28,605 nucleotides of DNA, taken from the NCBI GenBank assembly GCA_003427395.1, contig BFEA01000008.1:5124291-5152895 (forward strand). Reading direction: 5' to 3'. Of the stretch, positions 28,380 through 28,605 are shown piece by piece. The notes under the pieces were generated by a model. The model was not told the DNA's origin and did not search any database. It saw only the letters and a list, made by a program, of their open reading frames with translations. Position 1 is the first letter of the stretch. The number at the start of each line of letters is the position of its first letter. Position numbers and translations under genes: made by a program. The stretch comes from Chara braunii. Taxonomy: Eukaryota > Streptophyta > Charophyceae > Charales > Characeae.

Positions 28380-28440
28380 TAAGTTTAGCGCAGGAGCAGC
28401 GAGGAGCACAGCAGCAGCGAGCGAGCAGCAGCAGCGGCGA
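28380..28440 (+). repeat. (AGC)n-rich stretch
   Basis: Interrupted AGC/GCAGCAGCGAGCG units. The Ala/Ser-rich open frames on both strands come from it. Confidence 0.75.
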
Positions 28441-28514
28441 CTGAGTGTGCCGGCGGCCATAGCCGCCTGAGGTATCGGGAGTTGGAGGCCTCTCTCCTCC
28501 CTCCCCTCGCCAGT

Positions 28515-28515
<1 letters not shown>

Positions 28516-28605
<90 letters not shown>
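28516..28605 (+). repeat. (CT)n microsatellite reaching the window end
   Basis: Pure CT from about 28519 to the last bases. Confidence 0.97.

Overview
This window looks like repeat-rich nuclear DNA of a green-lineage eukaryote. Two U6 snRNA-like sequences carry the plant-type 3' half (GCATAAATCGAGAAA, not the animal form). The LINE at the left end has the reverse-transcriptase and zf-RVT architecture of plant L1-type elements. A short piece matches plant-mitochondrial-type large-subunit rRNA. A charophyte alga such as Chara would fit, but that is inference. I see no intact, recognisable host protein gene. Most long open frames are translations of microsatellites.

Layout: 1-2640 is a decayed LINE, truncated by the window edge. 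2757-3471 holds a long polypyrimidine tract and a 21-bp minisatellite. 3900-5800 holds foldback (MITE-like) elements. 5991-6820 holds two compound microsatellites that are reverse complements of each other. 7199-8853 holds nested foldback elements, a 44-bp minisatellite, and two diverged copies of a ~130-bp repeat, followed by a minus-strand U6 copy (8862-8964) and an LSU rRNA fragment (9375-9491). 11014-11180 is a foldback element flanked by TTAA. 12281-14280 is an unidentified, frame-broken, cysteine-rich coding-like locus.

The assembly contains two clear artefacts. A Nextera mate-pair junction adapter lies at 14863-14900. The sequence after it returns to 9739 and then repeats 11042-14862 without a visible change as 14997-18811. 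The duplicated block, including the unknown locus, is therefore probably one locus. A second junction adapter at 21404-21441 is followed by a 157-bp re-copy of 21247-21403.

The most interesting system is at about 20087-22730. Two tandem, diverged units of about 1.1-1.3 kb (after removing the artefact) each carry a type III hammerhead ribozyme, at 20992-21047 and 22303-22358. This is the arrangement expected of a retrozyme-like, circular-RNA-producing retroelement. Unit 1 has a substitution at the catalytic G8 position; unit 2 has an intact core but a short stem II. A degenerate hammerhead-like motif lies on the opposite strand just upstream, at 20028-20081.

22870-28605 is microsatellites, foldback elements (a near-perfect 111-bp one at 24696-24806), a second U6-like copy (26503-26616), a minisatellite built on a GTCAACCTTGTGACAA-type unit (26990-27710), and a GC-rich, palindrome-containing segment ending in a CT tract.
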